Positions 9,041 through 19,678 of a DNA stretch of 64,000 bases are shown piece by piece. Position 1 is the stretch's first letter. Every line of letters starts with the position of its first letter. A program made the translations under genes and the position numbers. Origin of the DNA: Roseiarcus sp963823165 (GTDB lineage: Bacteria > Pseudomonadota > Alphaproteobacteria > Rhizobiales > Beijerinckiaceae); contig CAWGKV010000031.1 of NCBI GenBank assembly GCA_963823165.1, positions 1-64,000 of the forward strand, written 5' to 3'. The notes under the pieces were generated by a model. It had not been told where the DNA came from and made no database searches. It saw nothing but the letters and a program-made list of their open reading frames with translations.

Positions 9041-9384
9041 GGGGGACGGGCAACCGACGAACCTTGCGGCCGCCATCCAGACGCCCCGCCGTCCGAAGCG
9101 TTTCGAAGCCCACCTGGCGCTTCGCGCCTGTCCTCTCCCGCTTCGCGGGCGAGGGGATAGGACAGCTTGGGAGTTACGACCGCCCGCAAAATCCGTCGCA
9201 ACCGCCTGAAAAGCTTGAATCAGCGCCCGCCTCTGGCGAGGCCGCGGAAGCGTCCGGCCGTCTCGCGGCGCATGATCCGGGCGGCCGTCCTGCAAACGCG
9301 GTCGCTGACCGGGTCGACGCCGTGACGTCCGGTCACCCGCAAAATCCGCCGCAAAGCATTGAAAACATTGATTTCAGAGCCCGG
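8615..9384 (+). repeat. four dispersed ~53-bp in-frame repeats
   Basis: Copies at 8615-8667, 8783-8835, 9178-9230 and 9331-9384 share the core CCGCAAAATCCGTCGCAA followed by GATTGAAAAG-type sequence and CAGCGCCCGG. Within the ancestral frame each encodes a version of DRPQNPSQQIEKIDSAPG. Copy 3 lies immediately downstream of the inserted element. Confidence 0.8.
8958..9184. mobile_element. MITE-like palindromic element with 8-bp target duplication
   Basis: No coding capacity. Long imperfect terminal inverted repeats: AACTCCCAAGCTGT at 8961 pairs with ACAGCTTGGGAGTT at 9162; TCGCCCGCGAAGCGGGAGAGGA near 8993 pairs with its complement near 9131; the GCGCCAGGTG region pairs with CACCTGGCGC. The 8-mer CGACCGCC occurs immediately before (8950-8957) and at the end (9177-9184). 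Deleting 8958-9184 (227 bp) restores the host frame exactly, strong evidence of a true insertion. No transposase is included, so any movement would be in trans. Confidence 0.8.
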
Positions 9385-9513
9385 GCCCGGGGCGCCCGGC
9401 GCCGGCGCCGATCTTTCTTCTTTGGCTGTCCCGAAACCGGACGGCGCGAGATGGAAGAACGTCCGGCCGGCGCTCGACGGCGTCTACGCCGCCTGACCGC
9501 CAGGCGCGGCTGA
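9177..9513 (+). pseudogene. severed C-terminal part of the HTH/repeat gene
   Basis: This frame continues the repeat protein after the insertion: DRPQNPSQPPEKLESAP, then SGHPQNPPQSIENIDF, ending in an Arg-rich tail (GCPETGRREMEERPAG). It is out of frame with the upstream part by exactly the element length (227 nt, 2 mod 3). It has no start codon or ribosome binding site of its own and is probably not translated. Confidence 0.65.
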
Positions 9514-9527
9514 TCGGAGCGCGGCGA

Positions 9528-10394
9528 TCAGTCCCACTTGCGGTGGGCCCACATCCACTGTTCCGGCGCTTCGCGGATGAACGCCTCGAACTGCTTTTGC
9601 AGGGCGGCGGTCGCCGCGATCGCGTCGGCCGCCCGGTCTTTGGTCACGGGGACCGGCACCGGCTCGATCCGGATGACGAAGCGCACGTCGGGCCGGCGGA
9701 AGGCGGCGCCGGCATAGAGCGGCAGACCGGTCGTGCGCGCGAGCAGGGCGGGAAAAGTGTTGGAGCGCGCCGGATGGCCGAAGAAGGGGACTTTCGCGCC
9801 GCGGTCGTCGCGCAGGTCGGCGAGGAAGGCCGGAAAGCCTCCCTCCTGCGCCGCGCGCAGGAGCGCGCGCGCCGTCACCGGCGCCTTCGGCAGCAGTCCG
9901 CCCTCGTAGAGGAAGGCGCGCAGCTTGCGGGTCTCCTCGTCGACGTAAGGGTTGCTGAGCCGCTGGTAGACGCCGGTCAGGGCCACGCCCATGCGCTTGC
10001 CGGCGTAGGCGACGATCTCCCAGTTGCCGAGGTGGAGGCCGCAGACGACGAACGGCCCGCCGCGGGCGATCTCGTCGAAGCGGGCCTCGGGCTCGAACCG
10101 GATGCGCCCTTCGGCCACGATCTTCCGCAGATGGAAGGATTCGGCGAAGGTGCGCCCGAGGTTCTCCCACATGTCGGCCGCGAGCTTCTTGCGCTCCTCG
10201 AGCGGCATTTCGGGATAGGCCAGGGCCAGATTCTTGAGCGCGCGCTCATGCCGGTAGAGACGCGGCGCGATCAGCCGCCACGCCAGACCCGAATGGCGCG
10301 AGGCGAACTCGAGCGGCGCGGCGCGCGCCGCCGCCTGGAGGACACGGAATCCCGCGTGTTCGAGGCGAAAGCGCAGGTTTTTGGAGAAGCTCAT
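9528..10394 (-). CDS. lysophospholipid/lauroyl acyltransferase, lipid A biosynthesis
   Basis: 288 aa from ATG 10394 (MSFSKNLRFRLEHAGF). The reading frame extends to 10667 but that N-terminal part has no family features. LpxL/HtrB family: the catalytic H-x4-E box HLGNWE, followed by GVYQRLSNPYVDEETRKLR and the terminal EQWMWAHRKW typical of the family. It adds a secondary acyl chain to the lipid A precursor at the inner face of the cytoplasmic membrane. No other lipid A gene is adjacent, so substrate chain length and acylation position cannot be assigned. Confidence 0.88.
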   Translation of the reverse strand: MSFSKNLRFRLEHAGFRVLQAAARAAPLEFASRHSGLAWRLIAPRLYRHERALKNLALAYPEMPLEERKKLAADMWENLGRTFAESFHLRKIVAEGRIRFEPEARFDEIARGGPFVVCGLHLGNWEIVAYAGKRMGVALTGVYQRLSNPYVDEETRKLRAFLYEGGLLPKAPVTARALLRAAQEGGFPAFLADLRDDRGAKVPFFGHPARSNTFPALLARTTGLPLYAGAAFRRPDVRFVIRIEPVPVPVTKDRAADAIAATAALQKQFEAFIREAPEQWMWAHRKWD

Positions 10395-10855
10395 AAGTCG
10401 GCCGGGCCCATCGGCGCCAGGGCCGAAAACGCCTGATTGCTCAGGCCGCCCGGTGCTGTCAAGCGAGCGGCGCCTGGGCCGCATATTCGTTGGCGTATGC
10501 CCCGATGCTCCCGAGGCATCCGGGTGGCTATTGAAGAGAAGCGCTGTCGCCTTTGCCTGCCTAGGGGGCCGCTCCATCGAAGGCGCCGACCCGTCCGGCC
10601 CGCGTATTCGCCGAAGGTCCGGTGACGGACAAAGGACGTCTCTCCTGCAATTCAAGTGGAGTGGCATATCGACCTGGAGTATTCCTTCGTTTCACCCGCT
10701 GCCTCGAACGAAGCGATTCAGGTTCAACTCTTCCTTATAGATCATAGATTCGCTGGACATTGCCCCAAAAATCGCCCTCCGCCATTCTCTGGGCGAAGTT
10801 TTGCTGTAACAGCCGGCGCGGGGACAGGAGTAGGGCGGAGTTTGAGGAGCCTGAA
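10395..10855. other. intergenic region, no gene seen
   Basis: 460 bp between divergent genes. It must carry promoters for the acyltransferase and the small monooxygenase. Frames across it have no recognisable domains. GAGGAG at 10844-10849 is the ribosome binding site of the next gene. Confidence 0.4.
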
Positions 10856-11158
10856 ATGACGCAGCATGCGCTTTACGTCCAACTCGAAGCCAAGCCCGGC
10901 AAGGAGCAGGAGGTCGCGTCCTTCCTCTCCGGCGCGCGTTCGATGGTCAATGACGAGCCCGACACCACGGCCTGGTTCGCCATCCGGATGGGACCGAGTA
11001 CATTCGGCATCTTCGACGCGTTCGCCAACGAGCGCGGCCGCGACGCCCATCTCCAGGGCAAGGTCGCGAAAGAGCTGATGTCGAAGGCGCCGCAGCTGTT
11101 CACCAAGACGCCGGAGATCCAGCGGATCGACGTGCTCGCCGACAAGCTGCCCCACTAG
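10856..11158 (+). CDS. antibiotic biosynthesis monooxygenase (ABM) domain protein
   Basis: 100 aa. ATG 10856 is chosen because GAGGAG lies 6 nt upstream and the family fold begins directly (ALYVQLEAKPGKEQEVASFL). Single ABM/dimeric alpha-beta barrel domain with the usual WFAIRMGPSTFGIFDAFANE strand and C-terminal PEIQRIDVLADKL. Such small cytosolic proteins are dimers; some are cofactor-free monooxygenases (YgiN-like) and many have no known substrate. It is separated from guaB by about 165 bp and probably has its own transcript. Confidence 0.8.
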   Translation: MTQHALYVQLEAKPGKEQEVASFLSGARSMVNDEPDTTAWFAIRMGPSTFGIFDAFANERGRDAHLQGKVAKELMSKAPQLFTKTPEIQRIDVLADKLPH

Positions 11159-11324
11159 CGTGAACCAGCGCCGCGCGGGAATCGCGCGCCGCTGATGGAA
11201 GCGCGGCGGACCCGTTCCGCCGCGCTTTCGCTTGAGAGAGGCCATCCGCGTTCTATGAACTTCGCGCCGCCCATGTTAGGCAGCCGCGCCAAGCGGCGGC
11301 TTCGGCCGCGAGTTCGGACGAAGG

Positions 11325-12824
<1,500 letters not shown>

Positions 12825-13265
12825 GGCCCAAAGCTATTCCGTCCGCGAGCGCCTCGACCTTCATCACGTGTTTATCACGTGCGCGGCATGCTGTTGAGTC
12901 CGCCGTTGCAACGGTCAAGCATCATGCAGTCGCCGTCGAGTACTTGATCAACTTGGTCACGTTGACCATGGCCGCAAGCGGCTGGCTGGAGCAGGGCATC
13001 CCCGATCTCGCGAGACCGCTACGTCAGGAGCGCTCCGCGATCACCCACAATTTCAGCTGCTTGCGAAGGGATGTGAACGATATTCATTGGTGGATAAGGC
13101 TATATAGCTGAATTTTTCCTGGTTTTCTAGCACGGCTCCAATTGTGATAAGAAGAGTCCAATTGCGCCATAAAAATATCTAATTCAGACCGGACGTTGTA
13201 AACGCCTCGCAAGCCGAGAGGTTGTGCTCACTTTCGAAGCGCCTGCATCAGCAAGAAGGGGAGAC
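12825..13265. mobile_element. remnant of an element integrated at the guaB 3' end
   Basis: 440 bp between the intact guaB stop and a second guaB 3'-end copy. Parts, notably about 13075-13200, are clearly AT-richer than flanking DNA and contain the near-repeat GTCCAATTG/CTCCAATTG. No integrase or other gene remains. The arrangement gene–element–displaced 3' end matches site-specific integration into guaB, with most of the element later lost. This is an inference from the duplication. Confidence 0.5.
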
Positions 13266-13495
13266 GGGTCGAGGGCCAGGTGCCCTACCGCGGGCCGGTC
13301 GGGGCGATCGTGCACCAGCTGGCGGGCGGCCTGCGGGCCGCCATGGGCTACGTCGGCGCCGAGACGATCCCCGAGTTCCAGGCGAAGGCCCGGTTCATGC
13401 GGACCACCAGCGCGGCCCTGCGCGAAAGCCACGTGCACGACGTGGCGATCACCCGGGAAAGCCCGAACTACCACCCGGAAGGGGTGTAAGGCCCG
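13266..13495 (+). pseudogene. second, diverged guaB 3' end
   Basis: Matches 12601-12830 at a constant offset of 665 nt. By eye about 12 differences in 224 coding nt, mostly synonymous (one Ile to Thr). The first ~84 nt are identical and differences cluster in the final ~45 nt (for example AATTATCATCCG versus AACTACCACCCG; stop TAG versus TAA). It encodes only the last ~74 residues and has no start signal, so it is probably not expressed. Confidence 0.85.
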
Positions 13496-13587
13496 CCTGA
13501 CGGCGACGTCGATCACGATTTTCGCCGCCGTCGCAGCGAAAATCGGTGCGATGAATTATACATAAACAGTCAGTTTAATCTGCGTCC

Positions 13588-14060
13588 GTCCCCGAAGTCC
13601 ATCTCCTGGCCCCGGCTTGGACGGAGCTGGCCGCGGCGGCGTTCCTCAGGGCTCAAGCCCACTGGCGGTCCCCAAAGACCCAAGCTGCGGGACGTTCCCT
13701 CAAAGCTCGGGAGCACCGGAGCAAAGCCGGGGATAGCAGAATCCAAGCAAAAGTCTTCCAGGAATTGGCTGTTATCAAGGAGTTACGCCAGAATCCAAAT
13801 TGTTTTCTCCTCCGCTTCGCGCTGACGCCTCCGCTTGGTCCGCGGCCTGTCCGCCGATGCGCTCCGCCGGCAACCAACCCGCTTCCATGCCTGGACCGAA
13901 GACCAATGCCGCCAAACCTGTTCGGCGGCTGGTTCGGCGCCGGCAGGCGAAGTCAATCCTCCTTGGCGCAAGCGGGCTCAGGCGGAAAGCCGCTGCCGCC
14001 GCCGCGTCCCGCGTCAGGGCGGTCGAACTGCAGGTTGCGGTGAGATTCGAAGACGCCTTC
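13588..14060 (+). repeat. left arm of ~1-kb imperfect inverted repeat
   Basis: Pairs with 14162-14563 on the other strand. Shared landmarks include CCCGAAGTCCAT, GGACGGAGCTGGCCGCGGCG, AATCCAAGCAAAAGTCTTCC, GTCCGCGGCCTG and CTGCAGGTTGCGGTGAGATT. This arm has about 60 extra bp near 13770-13830. No frame is conserved between the arms, so it looks like two inverted copies of an old non-coding repeat. Confidence 0.75.
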
Positions 14061-14161
14061 ATGCCAACCTCGCTGTCCATCCCACCGCCGTTGCGATCCA
14101 ATCAACTTTCCCTTATGCCATGAGGTTAAGAAACATGTCAAGAACAAATAGGGCCTATTTT

Positions 14162-14563
14162 GGCGCTTTTGAATCTCACCGCAACCTGCAGCTCGACCGC
14201 CTGGGGCGAGATGCGGCGGCAGCCGGTTTACCGCCTGAGCCCGCTTGCGCGCGAGGAGGATCGACTTCGCCTCGCCCGGCGTCCAACCAACCGCCGAACC
14301 GGTTTGACGGCGTTGTCTTCGATCGGCAGGCATGGGAGCGGGTTGGCTGCCGACGAGCAGGCCGCGGACCCCGTTGGAAAGAGCTGATTCCTGGAAGACT
14401 TTTGCTTGGATTCGGCGTTCCCCGGCTTTGCTCCGGTTTTCCCGGGCTTTGGCGGAAGGTCCCGCGGCTGCGTCTTCGGGGGCCGCCAGGGGGCCTCCAG
14501 CCGTGAGGAACGCCGCCGCGGCCAGCTCCGTCCAACCTGAGGCCAGGCGATGGACTTCGGGGA
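14162..14563 (-). repeat. right arm of ~1-kb imperfect inverted repeat
   Basis: Inverted partner of 13588-14060, with an AT-richer loop of about 100 bp between them. The loop ends in the palindrome AAATAGG-G-CCTATTT at 14146-14160. The arms are clearly diverged, so the duplication is not recent. Confidence 0.75.
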
Positions 14564-14792
14564 ACGGAAGGGCGTCAAACTGACATTTTCCGTACAATTC
14601 GACGCGCTGATTTTCCAATTATCGCTTAACCATAGTATGTCGCAATTCGACGTCGCCGGAATTGTTTGAGTTGCTCGACCCGCGCTCCCATCTGGGCAGG
14701 CAAATTGGCGATGACGACGATAACGCCTTGCGAGAGAGTGCAGAGGGTGCGGTCAAAGACGGCCCCCGTGAGCGCTCGGTCAATCCCAATTT

Positions 14793-15083
14793 CTAGTGAA
14801 GCGCCGGAATCCATTCGACTTCCAAATGAAAGTCGAAAAGAGCGCAAGCTCCGCGCAACTCGGCGTCCTCTTGCGGCGCGAAGATGACGACATCGCTGGC
14901 GCCGCGGATCGCGAATTCGACGTTGCGAAACTGCGGAAAGTGTGAGTAGAATGAATGGAGCCGCCTTGCGCCTTCCGTCTGCGCGTAGATGCGGTATGCT
15001 CTTGACGGCGTAATCACTTTGCTGACCCTGTTCGCGCAACTCGGCTTGCTTGAAAGATAAGAGCGCTGCCCGCCACGACGCAA
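14793..15083 (-). CDS. hypothetical protein (doubtful)
   Basis: 96 aa. The C-terminal two thirds (RAYRIYAQTEGARRLHSFY, VEFAIRGASDVVIFAPQED, FDFHLEVEWIPALH) have globular-looking composition, unlike the other frames here. I recognise no family. The overlapping frame 14626-15039 is less protein-like at its N-terminus but plausible near its end, so the locus may be a decayed gene with a frameshift near 14800. No clear ribosome binding site. Confidence 0.35.
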   Translation of the reverse strand: MRRGGQRSYLSSKPSCANRVSKVITPSRAYRIYAQTEGARRLHSFYSHFPQFRNVEFAIRGASDVVIFAPQEDAELRGACALFDFHLEVEWIPALH

Positions 15084-15267
15084 GACATAGCGTTCTTAGC
15101 TTTGTGGATTAGCAGAGGTAGCGAAAAGTATGACGCGGCGAGCGAAGGCGCCAGCGCCGCGAAGGCGGGGCAGGCGGCGGCATCAAACAGGCTCCCCAAA
15201 AACCGGTGGCGCCGATCGCCCTCGCGCGGCGTTTCAATCGCTCCGAAAATGTTTTAGGACGGCGGCC

Positions 15268-16842
15268 ATGAGCCGTTTCTACGTCACGACTGCGATCCCT
15301 TACGCCAACGGCGCACCCCATATCGGCCACGCCTACGAACGCATCGCGACCGACGCCATCCAGCGCTTCATGCGGCTCGACGGACGCGACACCTTGTTCG
15401 TCACCGGCCTCGACGAACACGGCCTCAAGGTGCAGCAGTCGGCGGCGCGCGAGGGGATGACGCCGCAGGCGTTCGTGGACCGGATCGCGGCGGAATTCGA
15501 GGCGATGGGCGAGCTTCTCGACGCCCGCGCTGACGACATCGTCCGCACGCACGAGCCGCGCAATGCGCGCGCGTCGCAGGAGATCTGGCGACGCATGGCG
15601 GCCAACGGCGACGTCTATCTCTCAACCTATTCGGGCTGGTACTCGGTGCGCGACGAGGCCTATTTCGACGAGAGCGAGTTGAGCCCTGGCCCCGATGCGA
15701 CGAAGCTCGCGCCAAGCGGCGCGCCCGTCCAGTGGGTCGAGGAGGAGAGCTGGTTCTTTCGCCTTTCTACCTATGCCGACAGGCTCCTCGCCTATTACGC
15801 GGCGCACCCGGACTTCGTCACGCCGGAAAAATATCTCAACGAGATCGTCGCCTTCGTGAAGCGGGGGCTTTCGGACCTGTCGATCAGCCGCGCCTCGCTC
15901 GCATGGGGCGTGCCGGTGCCCGACGACCCGAAGCACGTCATGTATGTCTGGGTCGACGCGCTGACCAATTACATCACCGCGACCGGCTTCCCTGACGAGG
16001 GTCCTCGTTCGAAATTCTGGCCGGCCGACGCGCATGTGATCGGCAAGGACATCACCCGCTTCCACGCCATCTACTGGCCGGCGTTCCTGATGTCGGCTGG
16101 ACTGCCGGTCCCGCGGCAGGTCGTCGTGCACGGCTTTCTGTTCAACCGCGGCGAGAAGATGTCGAAGTCGGTCGGCAACGTCGTGGGCCCGGCCGATCTC
16201 GTCGGATCTTACGGTCTCGATCCGGTGCGCTACTTCTTCCTGCGGGAAGTCCCGTTCGGGCAGGACGGCAGTTATTCGCACGAGGCGATCGTCAGCCGGC
16301 TGAACGCCGATCTTGCCAACGACATCGGCAATCTGGCGCAGCGCTCGCTCAGCATGATCGCCAGGAACTGCGCCGCCGCCGTTCCCGACCCGCGGGACGC
16401 CGAGGCCTCGCCCGAGGATCTCGCGATTCTCGCCCGCGCCGACGCGCTCGTCGGCGAGGCCCGCCGCCATATGGGCAGCTTCCTCATCCATCTCTATGTC
16501 GGCGCCGTGTTCGAGGTCGTCGCCGAGACGAACCGCTACTTCGCCAAGTCCGAGCCGTGGAAGCTGGCGAAGAGCCATCCCGCGCGCATGCGGCTCGTCC
16601 TCTACGTAACGACCGAGGCGCTGCGCGTGTGCGCGATCCTGTTGCAGCCTGTGATGCCCGGCAGCATGCGGAAGCTGCTCGACCTGCTTGCGGTCCCCGT
16701 GGATCATCGGGCCTTCGCCGCGCTCGAAACGGGAGACGCGGCGGGGCGGCTCGACGCGCCGCACCGGCTCGAAGCGGGGAAGGCGCTGCCCGCGCCGACG
16801 CCGGTTTTTCCACGCTTTGTGGAGCCTGAGGCGGCGACGTGA
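15268..16842 (+). CDS. metG: methionyl-tRNA synthetase
   Basis: 524 aa from ATG 15268 (MSRFYVTTAIPYANGAPHIGHAYE). Charges tRNA-Met with methionine for initiation and elongation. The class I signatures HIGH (in PHIGHAYE) and KMSKS (in GEKMSKSVGN) are both intact, and the length is that of the short alphaproteobacterial type without a C-terminal tRNA-binding domain. The longer frame from 15130 lacks family sequence. It overlaps the next gene by 4 nt (GTGA), beginning a tightly packed metG-tatD-MBL-peptidase operon. Confidence 0.97.
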   Translation: MSRFYVTTAIPYANGAPHIGHAYERIATDAIQRFMRLDGRDTLFVTGLDEHGLKVQQSAAREGMTPQAFVDRIAAEFEAMGELLDARADDIVRTHEPRNARASQEIWRRMAANGDVYLSTYSGWYSVRDEAYFDESELSPGPDATKLAPSGAPVQWVEEESWFFRLSTYADRLLAYYAAHPDFVTPEKYLNEIVAFVKRGLSDLSISRASLAWGVPVPDDPKHVMYVWVDALTNYITATGFPDEGPRSKFWPADAHVIGKDITRFHAIYWPAFLMSAGLPVPRQVVVHGFLFNRGEKMSKSVGNVVGPADLVGSYGLDPVRYFFLREVPFGQDGSYSHEAIVSRLNADLANDIGNLAQRSLSMIARNCAAAVPDPRDAEASPEDLAILARADALVGEARRHMGSFLIHLYVGAVFEVVAETNRYFAKSEPWKLAKSHPARMRLVLYVTTEALRVCAILLQPVMPGSMRKLLDLLAVPVDHRAFAALETGDAAGRLDAPHRLEAGKALPAPTPVFPRFVEPEAAT

Positions 16843-17633
16843 AGCTCATCGACAGCCATTGCCACCTCGATTTTCCCGACTTCGCCGACGAACTCGATGC
16901 GGTCGTGGAGCGGGCGCACGCCGCCGGCGTCGAGCGGATGATCACCATCGGCACGCGGATCGACAGGGCGGGCAGGGCCGTCGAGATCGCCGAACGTTTT
17001 GACAGCATCTTCTTCACGGTCGGAACGCACCCGCATGAAGCGGCGGGCGAGGCGGCGCCGGATTTTTCCGCCATGCGCCGTTACGCAAGACATCCCAAAT
17101 GCGTAGGGATCGGCGAAGCCGGCCTCGACTACCACTACAATTATGCGCCGCCCAACGTGGCGCAGCGCGTTTTCCGCAGCCAGATCGCGCTCGCCCGCGA
17201 GCTCGGCCTGCCGATCGTCATCCATACCCGCGAGGCGGAGGACGACACGGCGGCGATCCTCAAGGACGAGATGGGGCAGGGGCCGTTCAGCGCCCTACTC
17301 CACTGCTTCACCTCTTCGCGCGCCTTGGCCGAGACCGGCCTTGGGCTCGGGTTCTCGATCTCATTTTCCGGCGTCGTCACCTTCAAGAACTCAGGCGAGT
17401 TGCGGGCCATCGCGCGCGACGCGCCGCTCGACAAAATCCTCGTGGAGACCGACGCTCCCTACCTCGCGCCCGTCCCATATCGCGGCAAGCGCAACGAACC
17501 GGCGTATGTCGCCGCGACAGCGCGGGTCGTCGCCGAAGCGAAAGGAATCGCGCCCGAAGCGCTCGCCGAAGCGACGCGCGCCAATACACTGCGGATGTTC
17601 CCGAAGCTCGTCCGAGGCGGCTCTTCGACTTGA
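16839..17633 (+). CDS. TatD-family metal-dependent hydrolase
   Basis: 264 aa, GTG start overlapping the metG stop by 4 nt. TatD/YcfH family: SHCHLDFPDF (metal ligands HxH), GTHPHEA, GEAGLDYHYN, VIHTREAEDD, LLHCFTSS and VETDAPYLAP are all present, so the metal site is complete. TatD proteins are cytosolic DNases/deoxyribonucleotide hydrolases. Following metG directly is a very common arrangement in bacteria. Stop and next start overlap, implying coupling. Confidence 0.93.
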   Translation: MKLIDSHCHLDFPDFADELDAVVERAHAAGVERMITIGTRIDRAGRAVEIAERFDSIFFTVGTHPHEAAGEAAPDFSAMRRYARHPKCVGIGEAGLDYHYNYAPPNVAQRVFRSQIALARELGLPIVIHTREAEDDTAAILKDEMGQGPFSALLHCFTSSRALAETGLGLGFSISFSGVVTFKNSGELRAIARDAPLDKILVETDAPYLAPVPYRGKRNEPAYVAATARVVAEAKGIAPEALAEATRANTLRMFPKLVRGGSST

Positions 17634-18436
17634 GCCTTCGGCTGACCATTCTCGGCTGCGGATCCTCGGCTGGTGTGCCCCGCGTCGGGCAAGGGTGGGG
17701 CGCGTGCGACCCCTCCAACCCGCTGAACCGCCGTCGGCGCTGCGCGGCCCTAATTGAGAGGGTAGGCGCGGGAGGGGTGACGACAGTGCTTGTCGATGCA
17801 GGGCCGGATCTGCGCGATCAATTGCTCGAGGCGGACGTGCGGCACGTAGACGCCGTGCTTCTCACCCACCCGCACGCCGACCACACGCACGGGATCGACG
17901 ACCTTCGGCCGCTCTACCTCACGGCCCGACGGCGAATCGACATGCACATGGACGAGCCGACCGCGCTTATCGTCCGAAACGGCTTTTCGTACATATTTCA
18001 AACGCCGGAGGGCAGTTGTTACCCTCCCATCGCAACCGACTTGCGGCTCAGGGCCGGCAGTCCCTGCCGCATTGAGGGGGCAGGCGGGGCGATCGAGGCG
18101 ATGCCGTTCGACCTCGACCACGGCGAGATCGGCGCCCTCGGGTTTCGCTTCGGCGCCCTCGCGTACACGCCTGATGTCAAACGCATTCCAGAAGCGAGTC
18201 GGCCTTTCCTGCAGGGGCTCGAAATGTGGATCGTCGATGCGCTGCGCTATCGCCCGCATCCGTCACATTTCAGCCTGGACGACGCGCTGGCGGAGATCGA
18301 GGCCATGCGGCCGCGCCGGGCGATCCTGACCAACCTTCACACGGATCTCGATTACGAAACGCTGCTGAAGCGCCTGCCGCCGCATGTCGTCCCGGCCTAT
18401 GACGGGATGCGGGTCGAGGGCTTCGAGGCCCGATAG
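17630..18436 (+). CDS. MBL-fold metallo-hydrolase (PhnP-like)
   Basis: 268 aa from TTG 17630, overlapping the tatD stop. The frame runs back to 17099, but family sequence begins only at LRLTILGCGSSAGVP. Metallo-beta-lactamase fold: LTHPHADHTHGIDDLR (HxHxDH), then LDHGEIGALGF and the terminal ILTNLHTDLDY. It resembles PhnP-like phosphodiesterases often found after tatD, but no C-P lyase genes are present, so that substrate is not implied. The TTG start without a separate ribosome binding site fits coupling to tatD. Confidence 0.88.
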   Translation: MSLRLTILGCGSSAGVPRVGQGWGACDPSNPLNRRRRCAALIERVGAGGVTTVLVDAGPDLRDQLLEADVRHVDAVLLTHPHADHTHGIDDLRPLYLTARRRIDMHMDEPTALIVRNGFSYIFQTPEGSCYPPIATDLRLRAGSPCRIEGAGGAIEAMPFDLDHGEIGALGFRFGALAYTPDVKRIPEASRPFLQGLEMWIVDALRYRPHPSHFSLDDALAEIEAMRPRRAILTNLHTDLDYETLLKRLPPHVVPAYDGMRVEGFEAR

Positions 18437-18448
18437 GGGGAGGACGAG

Positions 18449-19678
18449 ATGTTGGTCGAAAAAGCGATCCGCGCCTACGTGCGCGAGCACCAGGACGAAG
18501 AGGCGCGCTTCCTGGCGGAGATCGTCAGGGTTCCTTCGGATAATCCGCCCGGCGACTGCGACCGGTCCGCAGAAACGGTCGCCCGGTTGCTCGAGGGACT
18601 CGGGTTCGCCGTCGAGCGGCGCAAGGTCCCCGACGCGCTGGTGAAGGCGAACGGCATGATCTCGGCGACGAACCTGATTGTCCGGCGCAAATTCGGGGAG
18701 GGCGGCCCGACGATAGCGCTCAACGCACATGGCGACGTGGTGCCGCCCGGAGCCGGCTGGACGCACGATCCCTACGGGGCCGAAGTCGTCGACGGCTGGA
18801 TGTACGGCCGCGGCGCCGCGGTGTCGAAATCGGACATCGCGACTTACGCCTTCGCCATTCTAGCGCTCGAAAAGTGCGGCGCGGCGCTCGAGGGAACGGC
18901 CGAGCTGCATGTCACCTACGACGAAGAGGCCGGCGGCGAGATCGGCCCGCGCTACATCCTCGAAAAGGGGCTGTCGAGGCCGGACCTGGCGATCGGGGCG
19001 GGCTTCTCCTACGCCGTCGTCACCGCCCACAACGGCTGCTTGCATCTCGAGGTCGAGGTCCTCGGCCGCTCGGCGCATGCGGCGCGTCCCTTCACCGGGG
19101 TCGACGCTCTCGAGGCCGCCAACGGGATTTTGTCCGCACTCTACGGCTGGCGCGGGGGCTTGTCGGCGCGCGCCTCCGCAATTCCCGGCATCGGCTCGCC
19201 GCAGATGACGGTCGGGCTCATTTCCGGCGGTATCAACACCAACGTCGTGCCGGACCGAATCGTGTTCCGTCTCGACCGGCGCGTGGTCCCGGAGGAAAAC
19301 CCGGCCGAGGCGGAGGCGGAGCTGCGGGCCGTGATCGCGAGGGCGGCCGAGTTCCACCCGGAGGCCAGGGCCGTAGTCAACCGCATCCTGCTCGCCGAGC
19401 CGCTGACGCCGACGCCGGCCGGCGCCAAGCTGGCCGAGACGCTTTGCCGCCACGCCAGCCGCGTGATGGGCGAGAAAATCGCCGCCTCGGGCGTTCCCCT
19501 CTATACCGACGCCCGGCACTACGCGAATGCGGGCGTGCCGATCGTGCTCTATGGCGCCGGGCCGCGCACGATCGAGGAGGCGAACGCCCACCGGGCCGAC
19601 GAACGCCTGTCGCTCGCCGACCTTTACAGGGCGACGGAAGTGATCGCGCTGACGCTGGCCGAGCTGATGGGGGCGTGA
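18449..19678 (+). CDS. M20-family peptidase/deacylase (ArgE/DapE-like)
   Basis: 409 aa, 12 nt after the MBL gene with GGGGAGGA before ATG 18449. Di-zinc amidohydrolase: NAHGDVVPPG (His and Asp ligands), GRGAAVSKSD, TYDEEAGGEIG (catalytic Glu pair), and C-terminal LYTDARHYANAGVP. A dimerisation 'lid' domain lies around 195-300 (HLEVEVLGRSAHAARPFTG). The family deacylates N-acyl amino acids or cleaves dipeptides in the cytosol. The substrate cannot be fixed from sequence; it is probably the last gene of the metG operon. Confidence 0.88.
   Translation: MLVEKAIRAYVREHQDEEARFLAEIVRVPSDNPPGDCDRSAETVARLLEGLGFAVERRKVPDALVKANGMISATNLIVRRKFGEGGPTIALNAHGDVVPPGAGWTHDPYGAEVVDGWMYGRGAAVSKSDIATYAFAILALEKCGAALEGTAELHVTYDEEAGGEIGPRYILEKGLSRPDLAIGAGFSYAVVTAHNGCLHLEVEVLGRSAHAARPFTGVDALEAANGILSALYGWRGGLSARASAIPGIGSPQMTVGLISGGINTNVVPDRIVFRLDRRVVPEENPAEAEAELRAVIARAAEFHPEARAVVNRILLAEPLTPTPAGAKLAETLCRHASRVMGEKIAASGVPLYTDARHYANAGVPIVLYGAGPRTIEEANAHRADERLSLADLYRATEVIALTLAELMGA

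Noticed and set aside
9543..10436. 297-aa plus-strand frame
   Set aside because: Antisense of the lipid A acyltransferase.
14626..15039. 137-aa minus-strand frame
   Set aside because: Overlaps a more protein-like frame (14793-15083); only its end looks plausible, so not called separately.
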